Assembly (NCBI GenBank): GCA_030688225.1
Contig: JAUYIO010000078.1
Coordinates: forward strand, 1 to 17,761
Reading direction: 5' to 3'
From: Nanobdellota archaeon
GTDB taxonomy: Archaea > Nanobdellota > Nanobdellia > Pacearchaeales > GW2011-AR1
DNA: 17,761 nt
The position numbers were made by a program, and so were the translations under genes. The notes beneath the pieces are model-generated. The model searched no databases. It was not told where the DNA came from and saw nothing but the letters and a program-made list of their open reading frames with translations. The first letter of the stretch is position 1. Every line of letters starts with the position of its first letter. Positions 1-6,035 of this stretch are shown here, piece by piece.

Positions 1-8
1 TTGTTCCA

Positions 9-101
9 TTATATTACTCCAAAATATTTAAGTAAAAAATATCCTATGACTATTACAATTAAGATAACTATTCCCTGCAAAATAAATCCTTTTTTATTCA
101 T
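9..101 (-). CDS. single-helix membrane microprotein (hypothetical)
   Basis: A complete 30-codon ORF begins MNKKGFILQG and continues as one hydrophobic helix (about residues 6-27, rich in Ile and Val), ending LKYFGVI. It has a short lysine cluster at the N-terminus, as expected for a one-pass membrane microprotein. A 6-codon ORF (ATG at 114-112) overlaps its start, and a TATA-like TTTATTTA (144-137) lies upstream, so the transcript may begin near position 115. No Shine-Dalgarno is visible. It lies in a run of small minus-strand membrane-protein genes, which supports it mildly. I do not recognise a family, and an ORF this short in AT-rich DNA could be chance. Confidence 0.35.
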   Translation of the reverse strand: MNKKGFILQGIVILIVIVIGYFLLKYFGVI

Positions 102-179
102 TTGTTTGTTCCATTTTATTTATCTTCTATTTGTCCTAAATAAATCATTTTTATTTTTCCAATCTATTTAGTTTAATAC

Positions 180-542
180 TTATTTCTCTCTCTCAGAGTT
201 ATGTCTTTCACTTCTCTCTCTAATAATTTTATGTTTGTTTCCATCTCCAACTTCAATATTTTCTTTTGACTCAACTACTTTATCATAAGAACCTTTTTTC
301 GAGTTACTTCTTCTGTTGGGACTAGGAATTGCTAAGCCCAAAATAAGTAAGATAAAACCAATAGTGCCTGATGCATAAGCGTAACCTATTGGAATAGTTA
401 TGTTAGCAGAGGATGTTCTGTTGTCTACATCTCCTCCTTCGGTAGTGGTTGTATTTGCTTTAAATTCTTGCATTGGCACAAAATATAGTAATGCTCCTAT
501 GACTAGAAAAATCACGCCAAAGATAATAAGGCTCGTTCTCAT
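180..542 (-). CDS. small two-helix membrane protein (hypothetical)
   Basis: This is a 120-aa protein with hydrophobic helices at about residues 4-22 and 53-72. The loop between them (residues about 28-50) is polar, Thr/Asn-rich and carries possible N-glycosylation sequons (NTT, NRT, NIT). The C-terminal tail is long, highly charged and Lys/Arg/Glu/Ser-rich, so both termini are probably cytoplasmic with the loop outside. The start ATG is preceded by an AGGA ribosome-binding-like sequence about 8 nt upstream, and TTTATTAA sits far enough upstream to give a short leader. I do not recognise the family. It follows the DUF1328-like and DUF3494 genes on the same strand, suggesting an envelope role by context only. 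Confidence 0.6.
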   Translation of the reverse strand: MRTSLIIFGVIFLVIGALLYFVPMQEFKANTTTTEGGDVDNRTSSANITIPIGYAYASGTIGFILLILGLAIPSPNRRSNSKKGSYDKVVESKENIEVGDGNKHKIIRERSERHNSEREK

Positions 543-596
543 TTTGTTTTCCTGTTTAGTATTTTCATTTTTAGTTTTAATAAAGATAATGAACCC

Positions 597-785
597 TTAT
601 GCTTTTTTTATTGTGTGGGCTATTACTGAAATTATAAATAATATTACAAAAATTATTGCTAACCATTTTGCGATTATATAAGAAACTCCTGAGACTAATC
701 CGAAACCGAATATTCCCGCGACTAATGCTACTATGAAAAATAGTACTGCCCATATTAACCAATTTGTTACTGCTTTTTTATTCAT
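597..785 (-). CDS. DUF1328 (UPF0391)-like small membrane protein
   Basis: The 62-aa protein has two hydrophobic helices (about 9-31 and 36-57) separated by a short Ser/Tyr-containing turn. The core pattern WAVLFFIVALVAGIFGFG, followed by a second helix AIIFVILFIISVI, matches the UPF0391/DUF1328 family (bacterial YtjA-like), normally 50-60 aa and often linked to envelope stress; its molecular role is unknown. The start lies 5 nt after the stop of the DUF3494 gene and has no clear Shine-Dalgarno, so co-transcription is likely. Family assignment is from remembered sequence pattern. The family is widespread in bacteria, so transfer into an archaeon is possible. Confidence 0.65.
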   Translation of the reverse strand: MNKKAVTNWLIWAVLFFIVALVAGIFGFGLVSGVSYIIAKWLAIIFVILFIISVIAHTIKKA

Positions 786-790
786 TTTAT

Positions 791-1786
791 TTAATTAGAT
801 TTTGTTATAGCGTTAGAGTCTAAGGTGACTGCTGTTTGTGCTAAAGCTCTTCCGTCCAATGTTGCACCAGTGTTCATTTCAATTAGTGTTGCACTTAATA
901 TGTTTCCTTTGAATTGAGATGTTGTTCCAAGTGTTGCTTGTCCAGTTACTTGCCAGAAGATGTTTTTTGTTTGACATCCTCCACTTAAAGTTACAATAGC
1001 ACCATTGCCAATTGTAAGGTCTTCTGCTATCTGGAAAATGAATGTATCTTCTGAGTTTTGACAACTGAGAGTAACTCCGCTGTTTATCATAAGTCCTGTC
1101 CCCCATTTGTAAAGTCCTGGAGTTAATGTCATTCCACTAATATCTCCTGCACCTAGTTCAGTAGCAGTTGGATTTGTTCTTCCGAAAGCATCGGCATAAG
1201 CTGTTTCCATATCTCCTATAGCTGTTGTCAACATCGTTGGAGTTGGGGAAACTAAATTAGCAGCGTATATATTTCCTGTTACTAAAGAAGATGTTAAAAA
1301 TGTACTAGTAGTTTCATCACCTATCAAACTAAAGCCTGTTATGGCAGTGTGATCAATTGGACTTACTCCTATATCTCCTGTAATTGAAGTTGTTCCTGTA
1401 GTTGAGATTCCTGTTTTTGAAAGAATTGCGAAATTGCCAGATGTTCTAAGATTTACTATTGCAGGACCTGAAGGAGAAGTATCTGTTGATGTGCCTGAGT
1501 CAGAACTTGAAGAGGTGCTTGAAGAATCTCCTGAGGAACTGTCTGATGTGGTACCAGATGAAGAATCTGAAGAATCACTTGAAGAACTATCTGAAGATGT
1601 TCCAGAAGATGAACTTGAAGATGTTCCTGTTGAGGTATCTGAATTGGGATTAGTTTCAGAATTTGTATCTGAAGGAGTATCTGAATTATCTCCCTGGAAA
1701 ATATTTGAAACAGGAGTAACAAAATATATAACTGTTAATAATAATATTCCTGCGAGAATAATTGGGATTAGTGTTATGTTCTTCAT
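791..1786 (-). CDS. DUF3494 ice-binding-like protein, membrane-anchored
   Basis: The 331-aa protein has three parts: an N-terminal hydrophobic anchor or uncleaved signal (about 5-25), a low-complexity Ser/Thr/Asp/Gly linker (about 33-107), and a DUF3494 domain (about 110-329). Family hallmarks are the opening NLRTSGNFAILSKTGIS with TSITGDIGVSP just after, and the later NIFWQVTGQATLGTTSQF region followed by GNILS...TGATLDGRALAQ. DUF3494 proteins form a beta-solenoid. Several bind ice or inhibit recrystallisation, while others act as adhesins. The anchor and spacer would hold the domain away from the cell surface. A minus-strand TATA-like TATATAAC begins 29 nt from the ATG, so the mRNA is probably leaderless. 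Ice binding itself is inferred from the family only. Confidence 0.85.
   Translation of the reverse strand: MKNITLIPIILAGILLLTVIYFVTPVSNIFQGDNSDTPSDTNSETNPNSDTSTGTSSSSSSGTSSDSSSSDSSDSSSGTTSDSSSGDSSSTSSSSDSGTSTDTSPSGPAIVNLRTSGNFAILSKTGISTTGTTSITGDIGVSPIDHTAITGFSLIGDETTSTFLTSSLVTGNIYAANLVSPTPTMLTTAIGDMETAYADAFGRTNPTATELGAGDISGMTLTPGLYKWGTGLMINSGVTLSCQNSEDTFIFQIAEDLTIGNGAIVTLSGGCQTKNIFWQVTGQATLGTTSQFKGNILSATLIEMNTGATLDGRALAQTAVTLDSNAITKSN
1466..1690 (-). repeat. low-complexity Ser/Thr/Asp-coding linker
   Basis: Simple codon-level repetition (reading TC-W-GAAGAA-like on the plus strand) encodes residues about 33-107 of the DUF3494 protein. The composition is typical of an extended, possibly O-glycosylated cell-wall or surface spacer. 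It leaves long spurious ORFs open on the opposite strand. Confidence 0.75.
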
Positions 1787-1807
1787 AGGGTTATAATCAT
1801 TCTTTTG

Positions 1808-1815
1808 GTTATATA
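1808..1815 (-). promoter_or_regulatory. TATA box for the DUF3494 gene
   Basis: TATATAAC on the minus strand begins 29 nt before the A of the ATG at 1786. This is the spacing expected for transcription starting at or next to the start codon in archaea. Confidence 0.5.
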
Positions 1816-1838
1816 CTTGTGCTGTATGACTTCATACT

Positions 1839-2213
1839 CTAAAATTTTTGGTCGCCACAAAAATATAACTTTTCATTTATTATTTTATTATCTTTCCAGT
1901 GTTGAACGTTTACCCTATAAATTGTTTTTTTGATTCCGTCTTTATTTTCAATCTTTATTGCCCATTCTGTCATTGAAACATTGTCTTCTGTTCCTCCGAA
2001 GGTAACTGAGTTTATGTCGGCACTGTTTAGTTTTTCTATTTCCTGCAAGAAAATCATTTCTCTTTTTCTATTTGCATCTTTTCCCTTTACAGGAGAATTT
2101 CCATTTACCTGGATAATCACTTCTTCTCCATAATATTTTTCAAAAGCTTCCATTATTTTCCCTTCTTTGATTAAGGTATTCAATTGTTCTACATTATTTT
2201 TTAGCTTTGTCAT
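1839..2213 (-). CDS. SnoaL-like / NTF2-like fold protein
   Basis: The 124-aa protein has an N-terminal helical part (LNTLIKEGKIMEAFEKYYGEEVIIQVNGN, about residues 11-39), a KGKDANRKRE segment, then strands ending in RVNVQHWKDNKIINEKLYF. The helix, then FEKYY, then Q.W.D.KI..E.FY order is typical of SnoaL-like members of the NTF2 superfamily. These have a cone-shaped alpha+beta fold and often bind or isomerise small ligands, but many are uncharacterised, so no reaction is proposed. The usual length (about 120-140 aa) is preserved. A TTTAAATA box (minus strand, 2246-2239) lies 33 nt before the ATG, giving a near-leaderless start. It is not tightly linked to its neighbours. Confidence 0.6.
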   Translation of the reverse strand: MTKLKNNVEQLNTLIKEGKIMEAFEKYYGEEVIIQVNGNSPVKGKDANRKREMIFLQEIEKLNSADINSVTFGGTEDNVSMTEWAIKIENKDGIKKTIYRVNVQHWKDNKIINEKLYFCGDQKF

Positions 2214-2238
2214 TTGGTATCTGTTTTTGTTTACTCTT

Positions 2239-2246
2239 TATTTAAA
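2239..2246 (-). promoter_or_regulatory. TATA box for the SnoaL-like gene
   Basis: TTTAAATA on the minus strand begins 33 nt before the ATG at 2213. It overlaps the stop codon of the preceding minus-strand gene, suggesting that the SnoaL-like gene has its own promoter. Confidence 0.5.
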
Positions 2247-2514
2247 TAAAAATAAAAAAAGTTGCAATGATTAAGACAATCAATACTAATGACATGGCTA
2301 AGGCCATGTCCCGACTGCCGTCGTTTTTTTCTCTTCTATCAGCAGTTATTTCATCGTTTCTTTCTCTGTTCTTTTTCAAGGTTGCATCTGCTTCAAATCT
2401 TCTTTCTTGCGTTGACAGATCATTTTTGTTTCTGCTATCAACAGTTGCTCTATCTGCTACATCTCTCTTATCTTTTGTTGTCATATCGCTTTTCATTCTT
2501 TGTGTGTTTGTCAT
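2242..2514 (-). CDS. tail-anchored protein with hendecad (11-residue) repeats
   Basis: The 90-aa protein is a highly charged helix-forming segment (residues 2-69) followed by one hydrophobic C-terminal helix (about 70-90), giving a tail-anchored topology with no cytoplasmic extension after it. The soluble part is a strict 11-residue repeat: Arg at 6, 17, 28, 39, 50 and 61, each followed four residues later by Asp at 10, 21, 32, 43, 54 and 65. Thr often falls at the repeat boundary. Eleven-residue periodicity predicts a right-handed coiled coil or amphipathic rod. A strong ribosome binding site (AGGAGG, minus strand, 2530-2525) sits 10 nt from the ATG, confirming the start. I cannot name a function. 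Confidence 0.7.
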   Translation of the reverse strand: MTNTQRMKSDMTTKDKRDVADRATVDSRNKNDLSTQERRFEADATLKKNRERNDEITADRREKNDGSRDMALAMSLVLIVLIIATFFIFI

Positions 2515-2631
2515 TTTATTATTTCCTCCTTATTAAGAAATCATGTTGAGTAAGTATATATTATGACGCTGTAGTTCTTCATAATTGTTGTATGAAAAGA
2601 GACTTAATCTTATAAAAAATTACACTCTTTA

Positions 2632-2651
2632 ACTAACCTAAAATTGTTAGT
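2632..2651. repeat. inverted repeat, possible operator
   Basis: ACTAAC (2632-2637) and GTTAGT (2646-2651) form a 6-bp inverted repeat with an 8-nt centre, about 30 nt upstream of the TATA box of the gene at 2710. It lies in the 195-nt divergent intergenic region 2515-2709, which otherwise shows only promoters. It may be a regulator site or a chance pairing in AT-rich DNA. Confidence 0.25.
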
Positions 2652-2680
2652 AACTTTTTAGTAATAACAAAATACAAGGG

Positions 2681-2688
2681 TTTAAGTA
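2681..2688 (+). promoter_or_regulatory. TATA box for the gene at 2710
   Basis: TTTAAGTA begins exactly 29 nt before the A of the ATG, and no Shine-Dalgarno precedes that ATG. This implies a leaderless mRNA. Confidence 0.6.
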
Positions 2689-2709
2689 GTTGGATGTCTA
2701 TAGTGTTAT

Positions 2710-3213
2710 ATGGAAAAAAGGACAATTCAATATGATAACAAGAATATTCTTGTAGCAATTCTTGTAGCAGTTCTTGTAGTATTACTTGCAACTCTAATTA
2801 GTTTAATATTTAATCTAAGCGTAGTTCAAGCTATTACCATGAGTTGGATACTTACTACTTTTTATTCACTATTTGCATTTTTCATTATTGATAACAAAGA
2901 GATAATCCAAATTGAATCTGAAAGAATAATTGAAAAACCAATTGAAGTTATAAGAGAGTTTATTCCCTTTGAAAACCAAGAAATAAGAGAAGTTCCAGCT
3001 TATATTCCAGAGACAATTATTAGAAGAAAACCCCTCTTCAAGAAATACGATTATGTAGCAAGTTCAGAAACAAAAACTTATCACAAAAAAAATTGTAGAT
3101 TCGGGAAGTTGATAAAAAAGAAATATAAAATGTTTAATAACGATTATTTATTTTTCAATAAAAAGGATTTCAAAGCATGTAAAATATGTTTAAAAGAACA
3201 TAAGAAGATCTAA
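2710..3213 (+). CDS. membrane protein with C-terminal Ada-like zinc-site domain
   Basis: The 167-aa protein has two hydrophobic helices (about 12-34 and 38-60), then an extended acidic/Pro/Ile stalk (about 62-110), then a small domain. That domain reads YVASSETKTYHKKNCRF, then FNNDYLFF, then KACKICLKEH. His125, Cys129, Cys157 and Cys160 are spaced as in the small zinc-binding Ada-like domain often found at the ends of bacterial nucleases and lipoproteins. The first helix is encoded by imperfect 12-nt repeats of the CTTGTAGCAATT kind. A TATA box 29 nt upstream fixes the ATG. Function is unknown; a membrane-tethered metal or nucleic-acid-binding module is the most that can be inferred. Confidence 0.65.
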   Translation: MEKRTIQYDNKNILVAILVAVLVVLLATLISLIFNLSVVQAITMSWILTTFYSLFAFFIIDNKEIIQIESERIIEKPIEVIREFIPFENQEIREVPAYIPETIIRRKPLFKKYDYVASSETKTYHKKNCRFGKLIKKKYKMFNNDYLFFNKKDFKACKICLKEHKKI

Positions 3214-3219
3214 ATTTAA

Positions 3220-3236
3220 TTTATTCTTTTTGTTTT
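3220..3236 (+). terminator. T-rich terminator after the gene at 2710
   Basis: A thymine-rich run between the stop of the plus-strand gene and the convergent end of the TrmB gene resembles archaeal poly-T termination signals. There is no hairpin. Confidence 0.35.
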
Positions 3237-3256
3237 ATGAATAAAATTTTTGGTGC

Positions 3257-4042
3257 TTAAACAACTTTTTTTGAAACGTCCCAAAGAATGTTATAAAAAT
3301 CAAGATATTCTTTTGCAATAACATCGTTCTCTATTACTTTTGCAATAACATCGTTCTCTATTACAATAGTGTAGAGAGGATGAATCCAAAGAGTGATATA
3401 AACAGAACCGTCGCAAACTATTTGAGTTATTTGAGATGTTTTTGATTGCTGGGTTTTAGGCAAAAGTCGTGCTTCTGTAAATTTTAAATTGCTAAGTGTT
3501 TTTATTTCTTCATCAGGAAGTTTATAAAAAAGTAATTTGAGTTCAATATGTTTCTTTATTCTTTCAATATGAAATGAATGCATTAATTTATCGTTGAGAA
3601 CGTTAATTATGTTTTCGTTTTCTGCAAGTCCGTAAATCCAAACATCTGATTTTTTTTCAAGCAAACTAAATAAAATACTTTTTACAGCACTTAATCCTTC
3701 TAGAGTATATACTTTTGGAGTTTGTCCTGGAACATAAGTTGTTTTTAGGTAATTCATTGCAGATTTTAAACTTTCCAGTTTATCTTTTTCTTCATTAAGA
3801 ATTAGGTCTGTCGGTAAAGCTGCAAATACCTGCTTTCCTTCTTTGGTGGATAAATAAACAAGGTTTTTTTCTTTGAGCTTAGTTAATGTATCATATACAT
3901 TAGCCCTATGCATTTTTGTTCTTTTTGAAATTTGTGTTGCATTGGATTCTCTATTTTTTAACAAATCTAAATAAATCTTAGTTTGCATTTTTGGTATACC
4001 TACTGATTCAAAAGCTTTGATTATTAATTCGTCAGTCATCAT
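3257..4042 (-). CDS. TrmB-family transcriptional regulator
   Basis: The 261-aa protein starts with a TrmB-type winged helix (about 8-75): GIPKMQTKIYLDLLK, then ISKRTKMHRANVYDTLTKLKEKNLV as the recognition-helix region. An effector-binding domain related to the phospholipase-D-like fold follows (about 105-255). TrmB proteins usually control sugar or other metabolic genes in archaea. The start may be the first or second of two adjacent ATGs (4042 or 4039); a minus-strand TATA-like TCTATATA begins 29 nt from the second. A perfect 27-bp in-frame tandem duplication near the C-terminus adds a second VIENDVIAK. The gene diverges from serS, but nothing indicates that it regulates serS. Its target is unknown. 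Confidence 0.85.
   Translation of the reverse strand: MMTDELIIKAFESVGIPKMQTKIYLDLLKNRESNATQISKRTKMHRANVYDTLTKLKEKNLVYLSTKEGKQVFAALPTDLILNEEKDKLESLKSAMNYLKTTYVPGQTPKVYTLEGLSAVKSILFSLLEKKSDVWIYGLAENENIINVLNDKLMHSFHIERIKKHIELKLLFYKLPDEEIKTLSNLKFTEARLLPKTQQSKTSQITQIVCDGSVYITLWIHPLYTIVIENDVIAKVIENDVIAKEYLDFYNILWDVSKKVV
3311..3364. repeat. perfect 27-bp tandem duplication inside the TrmB gene
   Basis: Units 3311-3337 and 3338-3364 are identical. The duplication is in frame and doubles the nine residues VIENDVIAK in the effector domain. Perfect identity suggests it is recent. Confidence 0.9.
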
Positions 4043-4060
4043 ATATTAAGGATAACTAGT

Positions 4061-4068
4061 TATATAGA
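4061..4068 (-). promoter_or_regulatory. TATA box for the TrmB gene
   Basis: TCTATATA on the minus strand begins 29 nt before the ATG at 4039 (26 nt before the ATG at 4042), favouring the second ATG and a leaderless transcript. Confidence 0.45.
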
Positions 4069-4122
4069 TTTTTTGGTATTTGGCTTTGAGAAGAATTTTT
4101 ACTTTATTGCCTATTAATTAAA

Positions 4123-4130
4123 TTTAAATA
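4123..4130 (+). promoter_or_regulatory. TATA box for serS
   Basis: TTTAAATA begins exactly 29 nt before the ATG of serS. With no Shine-Dalgarno present, this implies a leaderless mRNA. Confidence 0.65.
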
Positions 4131-4151
4131 TCTCTTTTGTCTGTTTAAAAT

Positions 4152-5438
4152 ATGATTGATATAAAATTAATCAGAGAAAATCCTGAACTGGTTAAAGAAA
4201 ACATAAAGAGGAAATTTCAAAACGAAAAACTTGTTCTTGTTGATAAAGTCAGGAAATTTGATGAAGAATGGAGAAAATTGAAATATAAAGAGGACAAACT
4301 GAGAAGCGAGAGGAATAAGATTTCTGAGAGAATAAATCATCTTATGAAAGTCAAAAAGAAAAGTGAAGCTGAAAAATTAATCAAGGGGGCGAAGAAAATT
4401 CCTGAGGAGATTTTGAAAGTTCAGGAAAAGTCAAGAAAGCTTAGAGAAGAAATTGATGAAATTTTGTATAAGATTCCTAACATAATTCACAAGGATGTTC
4501 CTTCTGGTAAAAGCGACAAGGAAAATGTTGAAGTCAAAAAAATTGGAAAACCGGGAAAGTTTTCTTTTAAGATTAAGAATCATGTTGAACTTGGAGAAGC
4601 TTTGAGGTTGCTGGATTTTGAAACTTCTGCGAGAGTTTCTGGGAAAGGATTTTATTATTTGAAAGGGGATTTGGCGTTGCTGAATTCTGCTTTGATAAAT
4701 TTTGCAAGGGATTTTATGGTTAAGGAAGGTTTTGAATATTTAGAAACTCCTTTGATGTTGAGAGGAGAGATTATTAAAAAAGTTACAGATTTGAATGACA
4801 TGAAAAATCAGATTTACAAAATTGATGGAGAAGATTTGTATTTGATTGGAACTGCAGAGCATTCGTTGATTGGACAATTTGTTAATCAGGTTGTTAATGC
4901 AAAAGATTTGCCTATTAAACAGACAGCTTATTCTATGTGTTTTAGGAAAGAGATTGGCGCGCATGGAATTGAAGAGAAAGGAATTTACAGGACTCATCAG
5001 TTTAACAAACAAGAAATGATTGTGATTTGTAATCCAGAGGACTCTGAAAAGTTTTTTGAAAAGATGAAGAATTATACTATTAAAATTTTTAGTTCTCTTG
5101 GAATTCCTATAAGGGTTCTTGAGATTTCTTCAGGAGATTTAGGAGATTTGAAACACAGGCAGGTTGATATTGAGGCTTGGAGTCCTAAGCTGAAGGGTTA
5201 TTATGAAGTTGGGAGTTGTTCAAATATGACTGATGCGCAGGCAAGAAGACTGAATATTAAGATTGATAACAAAGGAAAGAGATATATTGCGCATACTTTG
5301 AATAATACTGCAATTGCGACGTCAAGAGCAATGGTTGCTATAATGGAAAATAACCAACAGAAAGATGGAAGCATTAAAATTCCGAAGGTTTTGCAAAAGT
5401 ATATGAATGGCAAGAAGATTATAAGGAGGGAAAAATAA
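4152..5438 (+). CDS. serS: seryl-tRNA synthetase (class II)
   Basis: The 428-aa enzyme charges tRNA-Ser (and tRNA-Sec where present) with serine. It has an N-terminal antiparallel coiled-coil arm that grips the long variable arm of tRNA-Ser (about 1-110, very rich in Lys/Glu) and a class II catalytic core (about 130-420). Visible motifs are the serine pocket TAEHS (234-238), motif 2 (FRKEIGAHGIEEKGIYRTHQF, about 264-284) and motif 3 (NNTAIATSRAMVAIMENNQ, about 384-402, with Arg392). Length and motifs fit the common SerRS form rather than the divergent methanogen form. An AAGGAGGG sequence lies just before its stop codon and would serve an ORF starting at 5438, not serS. Confidence 0.97.
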   Translation: MIDIKLIRENPELVKENIKRKFQNEKLVLVDKVRKFDEEWRKLKYKEDKLRSERNKISERINHLMKVKKKSEAEKLIKGAKKIPEEILKVQEKSRKLREEIDEILYKIPNIIHKDVPSGKSDKENVEVKKIGKPGKFSFKIKNHVELGEALRLLDFETSARVSGKGFYYLKGDLALLNSALINFARDFMVKEGFEYLETPLMLRGEIIKKVTDLNDMKNQIYKIDGEDLYLIGTAEHSLIGQFVNQVVNAKDLPIKQTAYSMCFRKEIGAHGIEEKGIYRTHQFNKQEMIVICNPEDSEKFFEKMKNYTIKIFSSLGIPIRVLEISSGDLGDLKHRQVDIEAWSPKLKGYYEVGSCSNMTDAQARRLNIKIDNKGKRYIAHTLNNTAIATSRAMVAIMENNQQKDGSIKIPKVLQKYMNGKKIIRREK

Positions 5439-5464
5439 TGGGTGTTGGCGGAAGAGGATATTAA
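5438..5464 (+). other. 8-codon ORF with strong Shine-Dalgarno at the serS stop
   Basis: ATG at 5438 overlaps the TAA of serS (TAATG) and is preceded by AAGGAGGG (5423-5430) at good spacing. The reading frame MGVGGRGY stops after eight codons. Either this is a genuine minimal ORF that keeps ribosomes on the message, or the real gene has been broken by a frameshift just after its start. Confidence 0.3.
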
Positions 5465-5470
5465 AATAAA

Positions 5471-5676
5471 ATGAAACTTTTAGATAGAATAGGATTGAAG
5501 GAAAAAGATAACAGATTTATTATTGAAAAAGGAAAAGAAGTTAATTACTGGGACTTAGGGAACATTATATAAAAAATTTTCCACAAAAGAAAACTATGAA
5601 GATGTATTTTGCAGATGCCTTTGAAAAGGTTTTGGATTATCTTTATGATAGATGTTGGGAGATGAAGAGAAAATGA
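5471..5676 (+). pseudogene. possible frameshifted small gene downstream of serS
   Basis: A 33-codon ORF starts at 5471 (MKLLDRIGLKEKDNRF...) and stops at 5572. From about 5546 an overlapping frame shifted by one base stays open without a stop to 5676, including LREHYIKNFPQKKT and then MKMYFADAFEKVLDYLYD. Its TGA (5674-5676) overlaps the ATG of the next ORF (5673) as ATGA, the usual arrangement of coupled genes, so the second frame looks coding. Joined by one frameshift near 5555 the product would be about 68 aa with charged and amphipathic character. It could instead be two separate tiny genes, the second starting at 5596, or chance. I recognise no family. Confidence 0.3.
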
Positions 5677-5855
5677 AGAAGACAAATAGTTTGGGAGAGA
5701 CAAAAAGAAAGAATAATCTTTTGGAAAAAAGAGATAAATTAATGGATTCTAAAATCAGGGAATCTTATAATAAAGAATTGAAAAGAATAAAAAAGAGGGA
5801 AAAGGACGAGGCAGAGATTATTGATGATGCAGAGGGGCTTGTTGAGGGGGATTGA
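5673..5855 (+). CDS. small charged helical protein (hypothetical)
   Basis: This is a 60-aa, very Lys/Glu/Arg-rich protein (MKKTNSLGETKRKNNLLEKR...), predicted almost entirely helical and ending in an acidic tail. An upstream in-frame ATG at 5652 would add seven residues. I prefer 5673 because it overlaps the preceding stop as ATGA and has a GGGAGATGAAG sequence upstream. It has no recognisable domain. Highly charged short ORFs can arise by chance in AT-rich DNA. The 180 nt that follow, to the nicotinate phosphoribosyltransferase gene, contain no gene I can support. Confidence 0.35.
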   Translation: MKKTNSLGETKRKNNLLEKRDKLMDSKIRESYNKELKRIKKREKDEAEIIDDAEGLVEGD

Positions 5856-5941
5856 GTGATTATTTTTATGTTTGAGAGTTTAAAATTTCTTCCTCGAGAT
5901 TTAGAATATTGGATTACTTAAATTTTAAGCTACTTCTAAAC

Positions 5942-6004
5942 TTAGTGTAAATAATACATATACTCTATCACCATAATGTTTAAATATTGTAATATATACA
6001 CTAA
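5942..6004. promoter_or_regulatory. inverted repeat TTAGTGTA / TACACTAA flanking the NAD-cluster promoter
   Basis: TTAGTGTA (5942-5949) and its exact reverse complement TACACTAA (5997-6004) lie 47 nt apart around a TATA box and just upstream of the first NAD salvage gene. The same copy does not occur in front of the NrtR-like gene. It is a candidate operator by position only. Confidence 0.25.
5979..5986 (+). promoter_or_regulatory. TATA box (distal) for the NAD salvage operon
   Basis: TTTAAATA here would place the transcription start near 6008, giving a leader of about 28 nt before the ATG at 6036. It also shows that the in-frame ATG at 5976, which lies upstream of the box, is not the translation start. 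Confidence 0.45.
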
Positions 6005-6012
6005 TATAAGTA
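6005..6012 (+). promoter_or_regulatory. TATA-like box (proximal) for the NAD salvage operon
   Basis: TATAAGTA begins 31 nt before the ATG at 6036, close to the 29-nt spacing at other first genes here. It would give a leader of only about two nucleotides. Confidence 0.35.
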
Positions 6013-6035
6013 AATGTAAAAAATACACAAAGAAA

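Noticed and set aside
1434..1796. Long acidic plus-strand ORF (VDVPESELEEVLEESPEEL...)
   Set aside because: It is the antisense of the Ser/Thr/Asp linker of the DUF3494 gene; the repeats keep several frames open. The minus-strand protein has recognisable domains.
5880..5928. Inverted repeat TTAAAATTT / AAATTTTAA
   Set aside because: Pure A/T pairing with a 31-nt gap is expected by chance in DNA this AT-rich, and no gene end is placed to use it as a terminator.
5976..6035. Upstream in-frame extension of nicotinate phosphoribosyltransferase from ATG 5976
   Set aside because: The first ATG lies upstream of the TATA boxes and would not be in the mRNA; the extension is Lys/Asn/Tyr-rich and does not match the family start.
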